From Turnera subulata (taxonomy: Eukaryota > Streptophyta > Magnoliopsida > Malpighiales > Passifloraceae), in contig JAKUCV010002089.1 of NCBI GenBank assembly GCA_028386065.3, forward strand, positions 37,553 to 101,552: a DNA stretch of 64,000 nucleotides, given 5' to 3'. Shown here in pieces: positions 1 through 11,268 of the stretch. Under the pieces are notes generated by a model that made no database searches, was not told the origin of the DNA, and saw nothing but the letters and a program-made list of their open reading frames with translations. The position numbers and the translations under genes are program-made. Within the stretch, counting starts at the first letter, position 1. Each line of letters opens with the position of its first letter.

Positions 1-1
1 A

Positions 2-1476
2 ATGCAAGAGGAACTGAATAAGTTCTAAAGGAATGACATATGGGAGCTGGTACCCAGACCACCTGAATACCCTATCATTGGGACAAAATGGGTTTTCAAA
101 AATAAACTCGATGAATCTGGTATTATGGTCAGAAACAAAGCAAGGTTAGTTTCTCAAGATTATAATCAAGAAGAAGGTATTGATTATGATGAGACTTTTG
201 CTCTTGTTGCCAGGTTAAAATCTATTCGCATGCTACTTGGCTTTGCATCATTTAGATCATTTAAATTATATCAAATGGATGTTAAAAGTGCATTTTTAAA
301 TGGCTTTATCATGGAAGACGTTTATGTTGAATAACCACCGGGTTTTGAAAGTCATGAACATCTAGATTATGTTTACAAACTTAAACAGGCATTATATGGA
401 CTAAAACAGGCTCCTAGAGCATGGTGAGATAGACTAAGTTCTTATCTTGTGTCTAAGAATTTTAGGAGAGGTAAAGTTGATTCTACTTTGTTTGTCAAAA
501 CATGCAAAGATGATGTGATCATTGTGCAAATATATATTGATGATATTCTATTTGGTGCTCCTAATGATTTTCTTTCTAAGGACTTTGAGAAACTTATGCA
601 TAGTGAGTTTGAGATGAGTCTGATGGGTGAACTCACATATTTTCTGGGATTTCAAGTTAAAAACTTGATGGTGGCATCTTCATAAATCAAGCAAAATATA
701 TTCGAGAGTTACGTAAGAGATTTGGTAAGGATGTAACCAAATCTAGTCCTACGCCTATGAGTACTTCGACTAAACTTGACAAGGATGAGAATGGTAAGGA
801 TGTTGATACCAAGATGTATCGAGCCATGATAGGTAGTCTCTTATATCTCACTGCCACAAGACTTGACATCATGTTTAGTGTATGTCTATGTGCCCGATTT
901 CATTCTAGTCCTAAAGAATCACACCTTAGAGCCATACAACGTATTTTTAAGTACATGAAGCGTACACCATCTTTACGATTATGGTATCCCAAAGTTGACG
1001 CTTTTACTTTGACAAGCTATTCAAATGCAGACTTTACAGGATGTACCTTAGACAGAAAAAGCACAAGTGGAACATGTCAATTGCTTGGACAATCTCTTGT
1101 GTCTTGGTCAAGCAAGAAGCAAAATTCGGTTGCTACATCTACCACAGAAGCTGAATATGTGGCGGCTGGAGCATGTTGTGCTCAAGTTTTTTGGATGAAG
1201 CAAACTTTATCTGATTATGGACTAACCTTTTACTATGTGCCTATCTATTTTGATAGTTCCAGTGCAATCAATTTGACCAAAAATCCTGTGCAACACTCTC
1301 GGACAAAGCATATTGAAGTTCAACATCATTTCATCCGAGATCATGTGTTAAAGAAAGATATGGCCATCGAGTTTGTAAAGATAGAAAATCAACTTGCTGA
1401 TATCTTCACAAAGCCACTCAAAGAGGTGCAATTCACAAAAATCAGACTTGAACTTGGAATGTGCAATTTGCCTTAA
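2..1476 (+). pseudogene. Sirevirus pol, reverse transcriptase and RNase H (broken)
   Basis: 3' part of a copia polyprotein. In an intact element it copies the genomic RNA into cDNA inside cytoplasmic particles. Visible RT motifs are KLYQMDVKSAFLNG (about 265-306), [15 protein letters not shown] (about 382-425) and the catalytic YIDD at 533-544, which is intact. RNase H shows DRKSTSGTCQLLGQSLVSW (about 1050-1110) and STTEAEYVAA (about 1138-1170), and the protein ends with the typical ADIFTKPL near 1396-1420 and a TAA at 1474. It is broken by TAA at 29, TAA at 332, TGA near 427 and a frameshift near 658-668, where extra A residues follow the codons for FLGFQVK. The upstream integrase is outside the window. 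Family assignment is firm; the clade call rests on ORF3 and the polypurine motifs downstream. Confidence 0.9.
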
Positions 1477-1992
1477 AAGTCTGTGAGTTATTCTGGTTTC
1501 TGCAAAAACTGTATCTATGCTTATATATTCATGTATCATATTAGACTATTGAATTCACAACATTTACACACATGCACTATGCATTCAAGCAAATGAGAAT
1601 ATTTTAAAAAGGTGTTCGAATCATCAGAGGTATTGAAGAAAATCTTTGGAAATTCTGGTTTCAAAAGGAACGATCTATATGCTGTTACCATGGAAATATG
1701 GTTTTTGGAAAAAGCCATTTCTCTATAGACAACGGTCATTAACCAGTGGTCAGAAGAAAAGGCTGAAGACAAGGCAGTTGAAACTTTAAAAAATGGAGTT
1801 ACCTTTTATGTTTCCCATATCGGTTAGGGAAAACAAAGAGTAGTGGAGGAGTTAATGCCAACCGCTCCCTATATCATCTAACACTCTCTCTCCCACATTA
1901 TCTCTTCCACATACACACACCCGAATTTATCTCTCCTCAAAATCTTTCAAACACGGAAACCCTAAAACACTCAAAGACTCAGTATTGCAAAC
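1477..1992 (+). other. Sirevirus 1 pol-to-ORF3 spacer
   Basis: Non-coding link between pol and ORF3. It holds a pyrimidine-rich stretch (about 1880-1930, repeated CTCTCTCTCCC and CACAC runs) just before the ORF3 start. Such a stretch could serve as a splice-acceptor region for a spliced ORF3 mRNA; that is inference. No gene seen. Confidence 0.5.
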
Positions 1993-4423
1993 ATGAAGAC
2001 AAACTCTGGAAAGGATACCCCTACCAATGAAGCCAACATCGCCAAAACACCTAAAACAACAATAAAAACACCCCCACCTAAAAAAAAGTCTGAACCTTCC
2101 ACAAAATAAAAATTTCAAACTTCAAAGAATGTATCCGTGGAGAAAAAGAAGCAAGGTAGCATGGATTCGTCATCAACTTCTACAAAAGTGAAGGTGATTT
2201 AGAGGGCAAGTACAATGAAATTGAAAGCTCCGGGTAGTACTCTTAAATCTCCACCTTCTGTTTTGAATGCTACTAGGACAGCAATAGAGAGGATCTATGA
2301 CCCAAAAGATGCTCGATATGACACTGCATTCTCTATGGAAAACGCTGGTTTAAGGTTGTTCTATGAGGCAAAAGAATGGGCCGTTGGTAATATATGAGGA
2401 GCGTGTAAAATGCTTTCTGAGACACCAAACTCTGAAGAAATGAGTTTTGTCTCATCCAACATTATGAAGAGGTTTGGTGAAGTTAGTGAAAGAGCTGCCC
2501 TCGAATATTTCCTTGATATTCTAAGACGAGTAGGGGAAGAAGGTCCGTCAGGTCATGTTATGGATGCAGCCTTAGCTCAAAAGGAAAAGGAATTGGCTAC
2601 TAGGCAAAAAATTATTTGTGGAGAAAATAAAAAGACTCTAGGCTTTGGCTGTAGAACAGAACAAACCATCTCAAAAAGAGCCATCTACCAAGCAAGTGAT
2701 GACACCTCTATAGCGATGAGCTCACAAAGTTATATTTGATCTAGAAGTCTCAAAGAGAATTGAAGCAGAAGTTTTGTCTGATCGATTCTTCAGGGATAAG
2801 TGGATTAGAACTCTGTATGAAGCAGAAGCTGAGATGTTTACAGAGACATCTAGTGGCTCCAGGCTTCAACCTAGAAAGCCCACTGCAAGAGAGATTGATT
2901 CTATTGTGCATGTTATCTATCAAAAATTTGGAAAGCTTGGTTTTAATGAAGCCAAGATTTTTCTTGGAGAATTGGCTCGTAAATTAAAATTGGCTGGTGA
3001 AAATAAGGTTGCTGGCACAACCAAATCTTAGGAAGGGATAGAGAATGTCAAGAATAAAGCCATGAAAGTGAATAAAGATATGGTCATTGAAAAACCAAAA
3101 GAAGTGGAAAAGATAATTGTTGTTACTTGTGATGAGTTAGCATCAGACAATGTAAAGGAGTTGATGAAGCAGTCTGAAAGGTCCTTAACTGCTCACAGGA
3201 CTGATGTAATCATGGTCCCCATGAAGTGAAAAGTAGCTAAGGACAATGATTCTGAGGAAAATGCAAGCTTCAAATCTGCAGAGGGGGATCTGGAAGTTGA
3301 AAAACCAGATCTACAAGAGAAATCTGTAGATAATCCTACCTCTCACTTCTACTCAGTTAATGAGCAAGAAAAGGAGGATAAAGATGATAACATTGATTCA
3401 AAGAAGCATGTTGGTGTTGAAGAAGAAGACCCTATAGAAAAGGAAGCAAAAGTAGTTTTTGAACCATCAAAGAAGAAAGCAAAAGCTAACGGCTATGCTA
3501 AGGAGGATGAAAAATTAAAGGATGGATCATTGGAATTCGAGACTCTCACCTCAACTTACAATGTTACCTTAAATGATTTCGAAGCTCTTGGAGTCACATC
3601 CGTCTTGAAATACTACAAGCTTGATTTCTTGGCTACCTTGAAGACACCAGCAGATGAGGAACTTGCTATCGAATTTTACAAGAATCTGCATATAAAGAAG
3701 GCTGGTGATGAAGTTTTGTTTGTAAAGAGCAACATCTGGGGCAAGAAAATCAAAGTCACTACTGATCTTATTCGAGAGGTACTAAAATAATCGAAGGGGT
3801 CCATCAAGAACTACGATACAAATATTGGAAGGTGTGTGAACATTAAAGAAGCTCCATCCTACAGTCAACAAGTTAGCGTTGTTTATGGACTTTCCACAAA
3901 AGGCACCTATCAACAATCAAGCCCCTTGGGTCGGACCTTGATGTATATAATCACCAGAGTCATTCTGCCACGTCCTTGGCGTCTGGAAGAAATCGAGAAT
4001 GTTGATATATGGTTAATCGTGTGCCTAATGCACAAGAGTCATATTTGCTAGGCATATCAAATACTGCATCACATTGCCTTGTATCAACCAAGGAGTCACG
4101 ATCTATTGATCACGATGATTGCATGAAAGTTTCGTGTGAAGTTATCAAAATCACCTAAACTTATGCCTCTTCTACCCATCAATCGGTTGATTTTGTCCAA
4201 AATGTGCATCAAGGTCAATGACAAGGGACAATATGAGGTAATCAGGGTTGGAGCAAGTGCTATGGAGACTCAGCTGGATAACCTTACTACTCGTATGGGT
4301 CTCCTTGAATCGGATCTTGCCAAAATTCGTGACGAGGTAAAGGATTTCAAGATGGACATAATGGAGCAGTTTGAGAAATTTCTCTCAAGATTCCCTCCTC
4401 AAGTATTCACTGGTGAAGACTGA
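1993..4423 (+). pseudogene. Sirevirus envelope-like ORF3 (broken)
   Basis: Extra ORF downstream of pol, with no proven function in the family. I chose the ATG at 1993 because it follows the pyrimidine tract and opens a Lys/Thr/Pro-rich N-terminus in the same frame as later blocks. The readable blocks are 2215-2397, 2410-about 2620, 2774-3031, 3530-3790, 3836-4051 and 4136-4423. All but the first two share one frame, so one frameshift lies near 2620-2770. In-frame stops occur near 2107, 2202, 2395, 3029, 3227, 3788 and 4049. The segment LMYIITRVILPRP (about 3940-3975) matches LMYTLTRVIMPRK in Sirevirus G at about 48340, so both belong to one plant-transposon protein family. The C-terminus (about 4260-4400) is heptad-like and probably a coiled coil, as is usual for these ORFs. 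No convincing signal peptide or membrane segment remains. Confidence 0.75.
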
Positions 4424-4703
4424 AGCCTTTTCAGATCTGATGCATTTTCAGATCTGATGCTTCTAGACTTCATGCATTGCATTGTAATTCTTCTCCTTGG
4501 TTCTGCTAATTAGTTCTGTTTCTTACGTTGGCTATTTTGGAATATTACTCTATCTTTTGGGATATTATGGTTGAATACTTGAATATTGCCCTTTTGAATG
4601 GTTACATCTGCATGATCTTTGCTATGTTTCCCCTTTCTGTTGATGCCAAGAAGGAGAGAAAATATGTTGTGTGTTGATTGACTTATGCAGGAACATTGGT
4701 TAT

Positions 4704-4720
4704 GGTTTCTGCGAGAAACC
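4704..4720 (+). other. Sirevirus hairpin GGTTTCTGCGAGAAACC
   Basis: Imperfect 17-bp inverted repeat (GGTTTCT / AGAAACC around a 3-nt centre). The identical 17 bases occur at 46884-46900 in Sirevirus G, a different subfamily in opposite orientation. Function unknown; see findings. Confidence 0.6.
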
Positions 4721-5207
4721 AAAATTATGGAACAATGTGCACGTGTTGTACATGTGCTTGATTGTGCAGGCACTGATCAAAAGCATTAGTTGATGCTACT
4801 ACTAATGTGATATGGTTGAAGTTAAAACCATATATATCTGATGCAGGAAGTGTGGAGCTGAAAATCTGGTTTTATAAAAAACCATACTTAAGTCTATGAT
4901 TTGGTTTCTCCCAAAAAAACCAAACTTTATAATAATGAATGTTGTGCGACTTCGTATCGGTTATTATGCATTCAACTAATCTTTTGTGCAGAAAGTCGAA
5001 ATTAAAGGGGGAGATACATGATTGGCTTGTGTATGCCAATATGTATATTCACAAGAAATGCTCTATATGTTTTTCTAAACTTATCCTTGTTGAATTACAA
5101 AAATGATTTCAAAAGAGGGAGCAACAAACAAGGGGAGGTTCGAGAAAATTATGAGAATATTTTTGAACCCTTGTTATGTGAAAAATCAATACAAATTTGT
5201 CATCATC

Positions 5208-5221
5208 AAAAAGGGAGAGAT
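5208..5221 (+). promoter_or_regulatory. Sirevirus 1 polypurine tract
   Basis: AAAAAGGGAGAGAT lies directly before the 3' LTR. It is the expected primer site for plus-strand DNA synthesis. Further purine runs (AAAGGGGGAGA near 5005, AAGGGGAGG near 5130) fit the multiple tracts known from Sireviruses. Confidence 0.75.
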
Positions 5222-5372
5222 TGATGACTAAAAATTAGTATTAATCACCTCCTAATGCTTAACTATGATTAACCAAGTTAATTATATGGTTTTGATAACT
5301 AACAAATTACAAGTGTATTGCTAGCTTTGCTTTTGTTGATTTTCGCATGCAGGAAAATTATGGCTTCTGCTA

Positions 5373-5456
5373 ATACCATATCTTGGACACATGACATATG
5401 GTTTTTATCGATACCATATCTTGGATACACGACATATGATTTTTATCGATACCATA
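5373..5456 (+). repeat. 38-bp tandem repeat with internal hairpin, Sirevirus LTR
   Basis: ATACCATATC recurs at 5373, 5411 and 5449, giving a 38-bp period and a little over two copies. Between copies, ATATGGT pairs with ACCATAT around an ATCGAT-containing loop. Its position in the upstream part of the LTR is where copia U3 enhancer repeats usually lie; that role is inferred. Confidence 0.65.
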
Positions 5457-5959
5457 TCTGCGAAGCTGTCACTTTCAACTTTTTGGGCAAGTTGCGTGTG
5501 GTCCTGCAAGCATTTAAATCCCACTTTCAGCCGTTTAAATTGATGAACAAGCAAGAGGGAAAACTTTATGGAAGTGCAGAAGAAGCTCCCACCTAACTTC
5601 CACTTCACTCCAGAAGGTGGTCCAAACTTTCCAGATTTGGTAATACTTTGCAACCAAGGAGTTGACAAGAATAACGGCACCAAACTGAAGCTTTTATTGA
5701 ACTGAAGTCAACTGGAGTACAAGGAGACGTAGTAGGAGCTTATACCCCACACTCAGATTCTATAAAGTGGACGTTTACACCTCTTGAAGATGATCCTAGC
5801 TATTGAGCAAAATCTGAGTGTATACTTGAGCTAAAAAAATTGGTATTTGATCTGGTTTTTCTGCTTATAGTGCGAATTTGTTTCAAGGGGCAATTTATAA
5901 GCAAGGCTTGGTTTAGTTTTGCTGGGTACTCAAGTCTAGGATTAAATTTGAGGGTAGGT

Positions 5960-6055
5960 TCAAGCTTAGCCCGTGAAAAGCTTGTGTAGGTTAGAGCTTA
6001 GCCTGTGAAAAGCTTGTAAAGGTTCGAGCTTAGCCTAGAAAAGCTTGTGTTTGTA
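5960..6055 (+). repeat. about 30-bp direct repeats in Sirevirus LTR
   Basis: Three diverged copies of a unit reading GAGCTTAGCCTGTGAAAAGC plus a variable tail (GTAGGTTA / AAAGGTTC). They sit near the presumed transcribed part of the LTR. Copy borders are approximate. Confidence 0.6.
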
Positions 6056-6272
6056 AAGGTTAAGGTTGATCCCTCAAAAACCTAAGTATAGTGAGTGTTT
6101 GAAATCCTAAAGGAAGGAACCTTTAGGTAGTGGAGTACTTGGTGAGGGGGATCCACTCTAATCATCTGTGTTCAATCTCTTGAATAGGTTTTGGCTCATT
6201 CTTGAACCAAATATTGCAGCTCTTTCTCTTTGATGCCCTTGATGGTTTGATTACAGCCATGACTTGTCGTCA

Positions 6273-6369
6273 TATGCTCATATGCTTAGTGTAAGTGGAA
6301 ATGTGTGATGATTGAATATTTTTTAAGTGTTTATGTGTGCAATGTGTTATGATATGCATGAGTACATAA
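6273..6369. other. Junction between Sirevirus 1 and older pol remnant
   Basis: Short AT-rich sequence between the LTR end and the first recognisable minus-strand pol homology. It probably belongs to the older element (its 3' spacer), but nothing diagnostic is visible. Confidence 0.3.
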
Positions 6370-7230
6370 AAGCCAAAAGTGAAGCCAAATCAGAATACTT
6401 ATGGTATATTGCAAATTCCAAGCTCGAGTCTGATTTCGGTGAATTAATCTTCCTTCAATGGTTTGTTGAAGATGTTAGCTAGTTAATTTTCAGTTCTCAC
6501 AAACTCAATAGCCACATCCATCCTCAACACATAGTCTCAAATAATATGATGTCTCACTTCAATGTGTTTGGTTCGAGAGTGTTGCACCGGATTTTTGGTT
6601 AGAACGATGGCACTTGAGCTGTCACAAAATATAGGAACACACTTGAAAGTTCGTCCACAAACAATAAGTGTTTGTTTCATTCATAGCACTTGTGCACAAC
6701 ATGCACTAGCTACTACACATTTAGCCTCGGTTGTGGAAGTAGCAACTGAATTTTGCTTTTAACTTGACCAAGATACAAGTGATTGTCCATGTAGTTGACA
6801 AGTACCACTTGTAATTTTCCTATCAAGAGTGCACCCTGTAAAATCAGGAAATAGGCAGGTAACTTATACTCATTAATCATAGTTCTAGCCATTTCTTGCA
6901 AGGTTCGATCCTTTCTTTCCATAACCCCATTTTGTTGAGGTGCTCAAGGAGTCGAAAATGTGTGCTCAATGCCACTATGTTTACAGAATTGATTGAGGGG
7001 AGAATTATCAAATTCTCCTCCAGGATCACTTCTAATTTTAGATATTTTATACCCTTTTTCATTTTGTAGCTTCCTAACTAATAAGCCAAATTCTTGACAT
7101 GCATGATCTTTTTGAGAAAAAAAAATAACCCATGTAAATCTAGACTAATCATCTACTATGACAAATGCATACTTTTTACCACCAAGACTTATACTTCTCA
7201 TAGGACCATGTGAACATCCAAATTTGACCC
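6370..7230 (-). pseudogene. Sirevirus-type pol remnant: integrase joined to RNase H
   Basis: Read on the minus strand, about 7150-6860 encodes part of a copia integrase core (a DPGGEFDN-like acidic motif near 6985-7030, then ERKDRTLQEMARTMINE at about 6918-6865). It passes directly into RNase H (LDRK and SGTCQLHGQSLVSW near 6830-6760, then NSVATSTTEA near 6745-6710), ending with a degenerate version of the conserved C-terminus near 6450. The whole RT is missing, so this is an internal deletion of about 1 kb or more. Stops and frameshifts are frequent. It is similar to, but not a copy of, the pol of Sirevirus 1, and probably belongs to the DNA into which later elements inserted. Confidence 0.8.
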
Positions 7231-7263
7231 ACAAATTTTCTACTAAAATTGAATTTCGGACAT

Positions 7264-7591
7264 GTTGGAACTTAAGATTGATGAGATGATTTGATCTTAA
7301 GCTAAGACATCTCAAGAATGTAATCTAGTAGAAATGATATATTTTGGTAATTTAGACCCTTATGTATTTGAATACTAGGATTAATGAGACGATTTAATCT
7401 TAGGATAAAATATATATCAAGGTTTATTTATACTAAAATATGTTTTATTTCATTGCCAGGGCCTTTTATTTATATTTAACCCGATTATATTGAGATTATT
7501 TATTTTTGGGCTAAGGATAGGTTTAAGGGCCCAAGTTAATGGATTCTTCAGAGTGTAAATTAGCCCATAAACACTTTACTTACAGACTAAT
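7264..7591. other. Unassigned AT-rich stretch, possible truncated LTR
   Basis: Begins TGTTGGAAC, a typical LTR start, and holds two diverged inverted repeats: CTTAAGAT...ATCTTAAG (about 7268-7300) and CTAGGATTAA...TTAATCTTAGG (about 7374-7404), about 106 bp apart. It is cut at 7591 by Athila B. No coding potential. It may be the start of an LTR in plus orientation, but no polypurine tract precedes it. Confidence 0.35.
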
Positions 7592-9649
7592 TGATGCGTG
7601 CTCTACTGTCACAGAATTATCCTGCAAGTGTTCAAGGTAGTTGTAGTACTCTATCAAGGTTCTATCCACAGGGACTGTGTTGGGTCTGTTACCTCAGAAT
7701 TTTGATAGGTTAGGCAAAAGAAATCAATTAAAGTGATTGAGGAACTAAATCAAGAATAATCAATCGAAATGAAGTTTACAGTGAGATTAAAGTATCGAAA
7801 GATCAGATTAAGGAAGGTCTTAGGCATCAGGGGTTCTCATGCCTCGGCTTCATGCTTAAAATTGCTCAATTGTGCCGCAACAGGCTGAGCCTGTTTGACG
7901 AGCTGTTTAATAGGATGTCTCGAAGGGGCTCCCAACCTGGAGTACTACCAACGCTCTCGATCTTATTGATAGTTCCTTAAGTTTTCGTCTATCCCCTGTC
8001 ACTGGAATAGACATTCTCTTAAGGGTGAAGTTCGTTGTCGGGGCATGTTTTCCCACAGTCTCTCCCTGTCTTCTCTCGAATGTCCAAGGAGTGAAGGCTG
8101 GCCACTGTAGGTCCTGCAACTTGGCTTCACCTCCCGGTCCTTCACCAAGTCACTACTAAGTTGAAATAAGCTTCTCAGTGGTCAATCGGGAGTCAAATTA
8201 AAAAGGGGTGTTTTCTCATAGACTGTACCTTAATAGGCTGGGCCTGTTGATGGCACGGTCTAGTTATAAAGGTCGGTTCTTGTAGGGGCTCTCAACCTAC
8301 ACTATACCCAATTGCTTTCGCTCACAGGTATCTCCCAGGATTCTCATTAATCCTTAGTGCTCTCGCACCGGTCAAATCTAGGGGGTTAGGTACTATGTTG
8401 AGGCTTGTTCCTCAATTAGTTTTCAGCTTCGCTAAAAGCCTTAAGACTAAGGGTTGGTTACTGATGGTCCAGTAGCTATGGCTTCTCCCCTTGGTTCTTC
8501 CCCTAGCTACCTGAAATCATGCATGGGTTTGATCAAGACTCAAGCATGGATAAGGTTCACAACAACCAAGTAAGAAAATCGGTTAAGAACATCAAATGAG
8601 CAATTTATTGCAATCGTACAAAGGACATGTTACACCCCTTTAGCCTAAGAAGGGGTTCTTTAGTTCATAATCAGAATTACAAAAATAGAGTGGATAAGAG
8701 TTAACATAATGTTCAGAATGATTCAGAAACCAAAGGTGACACGATTTCTACCCAGGAGGTGGAATAGAAATGTGTCTCCTTGACCCCTTGGTGATTCTGG
8801 ATTCTTCCCTTCCAAGTGTTTTTGTAGGATTCTACTCCCTTAATTGATCGATCGATTTCTCGATGCCTTCCTTCAGGATTTTCTCCTGTTATAGTCACGG
8901 CTCTGGCCCCTTTTTCTTCCTCTCCCCTTTTGCTTGGAGGCATGGGGGTTGACCAAATTGGTTGCCCACGTGCTTGTCAGGGTGTAGCACCATAGGAGGG
9001 GAGTGATTTCAGAAATCTGGCTAATGTAGGCGAGCAGGAGACTTTTTTGGAGGGGATATTAGTTTATTAATTAAATTTTTCTCCAAGCAGAATGATTGCT
9101 GCTACCTTATCTTCAGGAATTATTTTGATGTACTTAGGATATGGTTGCAGATGCCAGTTCTACTCTGCTGCAAGTGGCGCAAATTTTATATTCGTTTTGC
9201 TCTTTTCGGTTTCTGCAGAATACACAGGCTGAGGCTGTGTCTAGGGCTATTTGCGACTTTTTATCATTTATCATCGATATTGACTCCAGAATCCCATTTG
9301 GTTAGCAAAGTGTTGCTGGGCTATGTGAGTCGAGGCTGAGATAGTGGAATCCAGAGGATAATCTACGGTTGGAGATGGATTTGTGGCCTTTGACTGAATT
9401 TGTAATGTATGGCGGGCCTAAACAGGTCCTGAAATAGGCTCATGCTGTAGCAGAGGCTGTTTCTTTGAATTCTTTAGTGGAATCTTCCAAAATTCTTTGA
9501 AATGCACCTGTAGTCACTAATCATACAATAAGGGATAGAAATTAAAGGAATATGATGAAATAATGCAAAGTGAGGCACATAATCATGATAAAGTTAGATT
9601 AAGTGCATTGAAAATCATGCCTAAAACTATGCATATTTCACACGCATCA
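7592..9649 (-). repeat. Athila B 3' LTR (2.06 kb)
   Basis: On the minus strand it starts TGATGCGTGTGAAATATGCATA at 9649, nearly the start of the Athila C LTRs (28058, 42484), and ends at 7592 in the same U5 block as C (pairing with about 32840-32894). Its inner side abuts the TTTGGGGTATTTT motif that also precedes the C 3' LTR. It carries one perfect CAGGCTGAGCCTG palindrome (7881-7893) and several diverged versions. Short open frames inside it are not genes. Confidence 0.9.
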
Positions 9650-11268
9650 AAATACCCCAAACTAAGGACCTTGCTTGTCCTCAAGCAAACCAAAAAGAGA
9701 AGAAAAACAAAGAGAGGCATGATTTTAAGAGGAAGTAAAGACAATTCTGGTGCATCAGATTTTCAGCAGGTTTCTTCGTTGTAGTGTCCAAATTCTGGCT
9801 TCTTCTTATTATCACTCAAAACTGTATTCGATTCCAACCAAATTCCTCATCAGTAATTTTTGTCATAGAAATCACAAGAATAATTCTGCAACTGACCTCC
9901 ATTTCATCTGTCATTCGAGGGATTCTGTCAAAGAGTGAAAAAGTGAAAAAAAACAATACCTCATATGCAGACCCATTACCTCTTGTCTCCACTAATGTGC
10001 ATAAGTCATCAAGCTAGGATCACTGGGACTTTATCTGTGTTGTATTGAGGCTGGGTGAGGGCTGTCAAAGGAGGGTGGATGGAATGCACAAGGGTCAATG
10101 GCTTGTGAGCTCGATTATTTTGTTCTTGTTTATGAACAGCCTGAGGCAGTGCAGAGGCTGTTTTTGTTTTCTGAGATCTCATGCCGTTTAGCAGCTGTGT
10201 CCCAATGCTTCAACCATTTCTGATGTAACTACTGACTCTAACAGATGGATTAGATTTGTGTTCCTTGGTGGAGTACGATTTTCCAGAAGCTGTCCTTGTC
10301 CTTCCTACCTTTCTTTATTTTTATTTTTTCTTTTCTTTTCTTTTTTCTTTTTTTTTCTTCTTCCCATATGTTTCTTTTTCTATTTTTTTTTTTCAAGGGG
10401 AGGATGGAGTTTGTGCATCTGGTGGCGTTTTGATTGTTGTACTGGCTGAGTATGGGCCACCTCTTCCTAATTTTGGTCAAATCTTGCTCATAGGCTCATC
10501 AACAGGGTGAGGCTGTTTGAAGGAACTTGTGCCCTTAGACACTGATGGCCCTTGTTCTGGTTGCAAATGGTTAAGGTGGGATGTGTAAGGTGACTGAATG
10601 AGAAGGGGCCATCTCTTATTGGCTCAAAATGGGATGGCAAGGGTTGATGAGAGGGGTGTGAATCTGAGTGGTCTGTAGATGCGCCAAAGATAGCCTAGAT
10701 CCATTCCTTTCTTGAGGACTCTACTTTAAATTTTGCCTTCACAGAGATAAGGGCCCGTTCTAAGGTATACAGGCTGAGACTGTAGTGTTTAGAAAATTTC
10801 TTTAGCAGGATCTTTCTCATCAGACAGATTACGTGGAGGTGCGGTTGCTTGATTATTCCTGTTCTGCTTGTTTTCGAAGATTAGACAAGTCATGAGATTA
10901 GAATCTGAGCAGAGTTAAATAGATCAAAAGAAGGTGCATAAATATAGAGACAGGCTCAAACTGGGAGAAACATGATGAAAATAACTGAAAATTTGGAATT
11001 GCATTTAAACAGACATAAAATGCATAAAGGTAAATTTTGCACCATAAAAATACCCCAAACTGAGAAACTGCAGTGTCCTCACTGCCGAAGATGAACAAAA
11101 AGAAAGATGCAATGTTAGAACAGAAGTACATATAGTAAACAACTTAACTGAAAAGATAAAAATACTAGTCTAAGACCTATAAACACAAAAATACCCCAAA
11201 CTGAAAGTCAAGTCATGTGGTGGGGTTATGTTATCCTAGACTAGGCCTATGATGCTATGCTATGGAGA
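9650..11268 (-). other. Athila B spacer between ORF1/env-like gene and 3' LTR
   Basis: Non-coding; homologous in reverse to 40931-42483 of Athila C. It includes a long pyrimidine tract (10320-10395), purine-rich on the element's sense strand and also present in C (41757-41845). It has three copies of the motif AAAATACCCCAAACTG (9649-9664 with one change, 11047-11062, 11188-11203). The first of these is the polypurine-side boundary of the LTR. Confidence 0.75.

Larger units (their letters stand above)
4424..5221 (+). other. Sirevirus 1 ORF3-to-LTR spacer
   Basis: Non-coding. It contains a direct repeat of TTTTCAGATCTGATGC (about 4428-4460), several short inverted repeats built on GGTTT...AAACC (4704-4720, about 4863-4884, about 4901-4922), and polypurine motifs near 5005, 5113-5140 and 5208. 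No gene seen. Confidence 0.6.
1..6272 (+). mobile_element. Sirevirus (Ty1/copia) element 1, 3' half
   Basis: Truncated only by the window edge. In order it shows RT/RNase H, an extra ORF3 after pol, several polypurine motifs and a 3' LTR. A large envelope-like ORF between pol and the 3' LTR, together with repeated GGGGAG-type polypurine motifs, is the established signature of plant Sireviruses (SIRE1/Maximus group). The copy is old: pol and ORF3 both carry stops and frameshifts. The 5' LTR, gag, protease and integrase would lie to the left of the window. Confidence 0.85.
5222..6272 (+). repeat. Sirevirus 1 3' LTR (about 1.05 kb)
   Basis: Starts TGATGAC just after the polypurine tract. I place its end at 6272 because GTCGTCA there is a near inverted copy of the start, and because the length then matches the 1067-bp LTR of Sirevirus G. 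The block around 6090-6165 (GAAATCCTAAAG ... CCTTTAGGTAGTGGA) also occurs in LTR G (about 46165-46205, opposite strand), which supports a shared R/U5 region. Internal repeats are listed separately. The 5-bp target duplication would be TATGC (6273-6277), but the other side is not in view. The right end is uncertain by a few bases. Confidence 0.75.

Noticed and set aside
10250..10510. Open frames over the T-rich/A-rich tract in Athila B spacer
   Set aside because: They are low-complexity Phe/Lys runs from the pyrimidine tract; the homologous place in C (41757-41845) has different frames.
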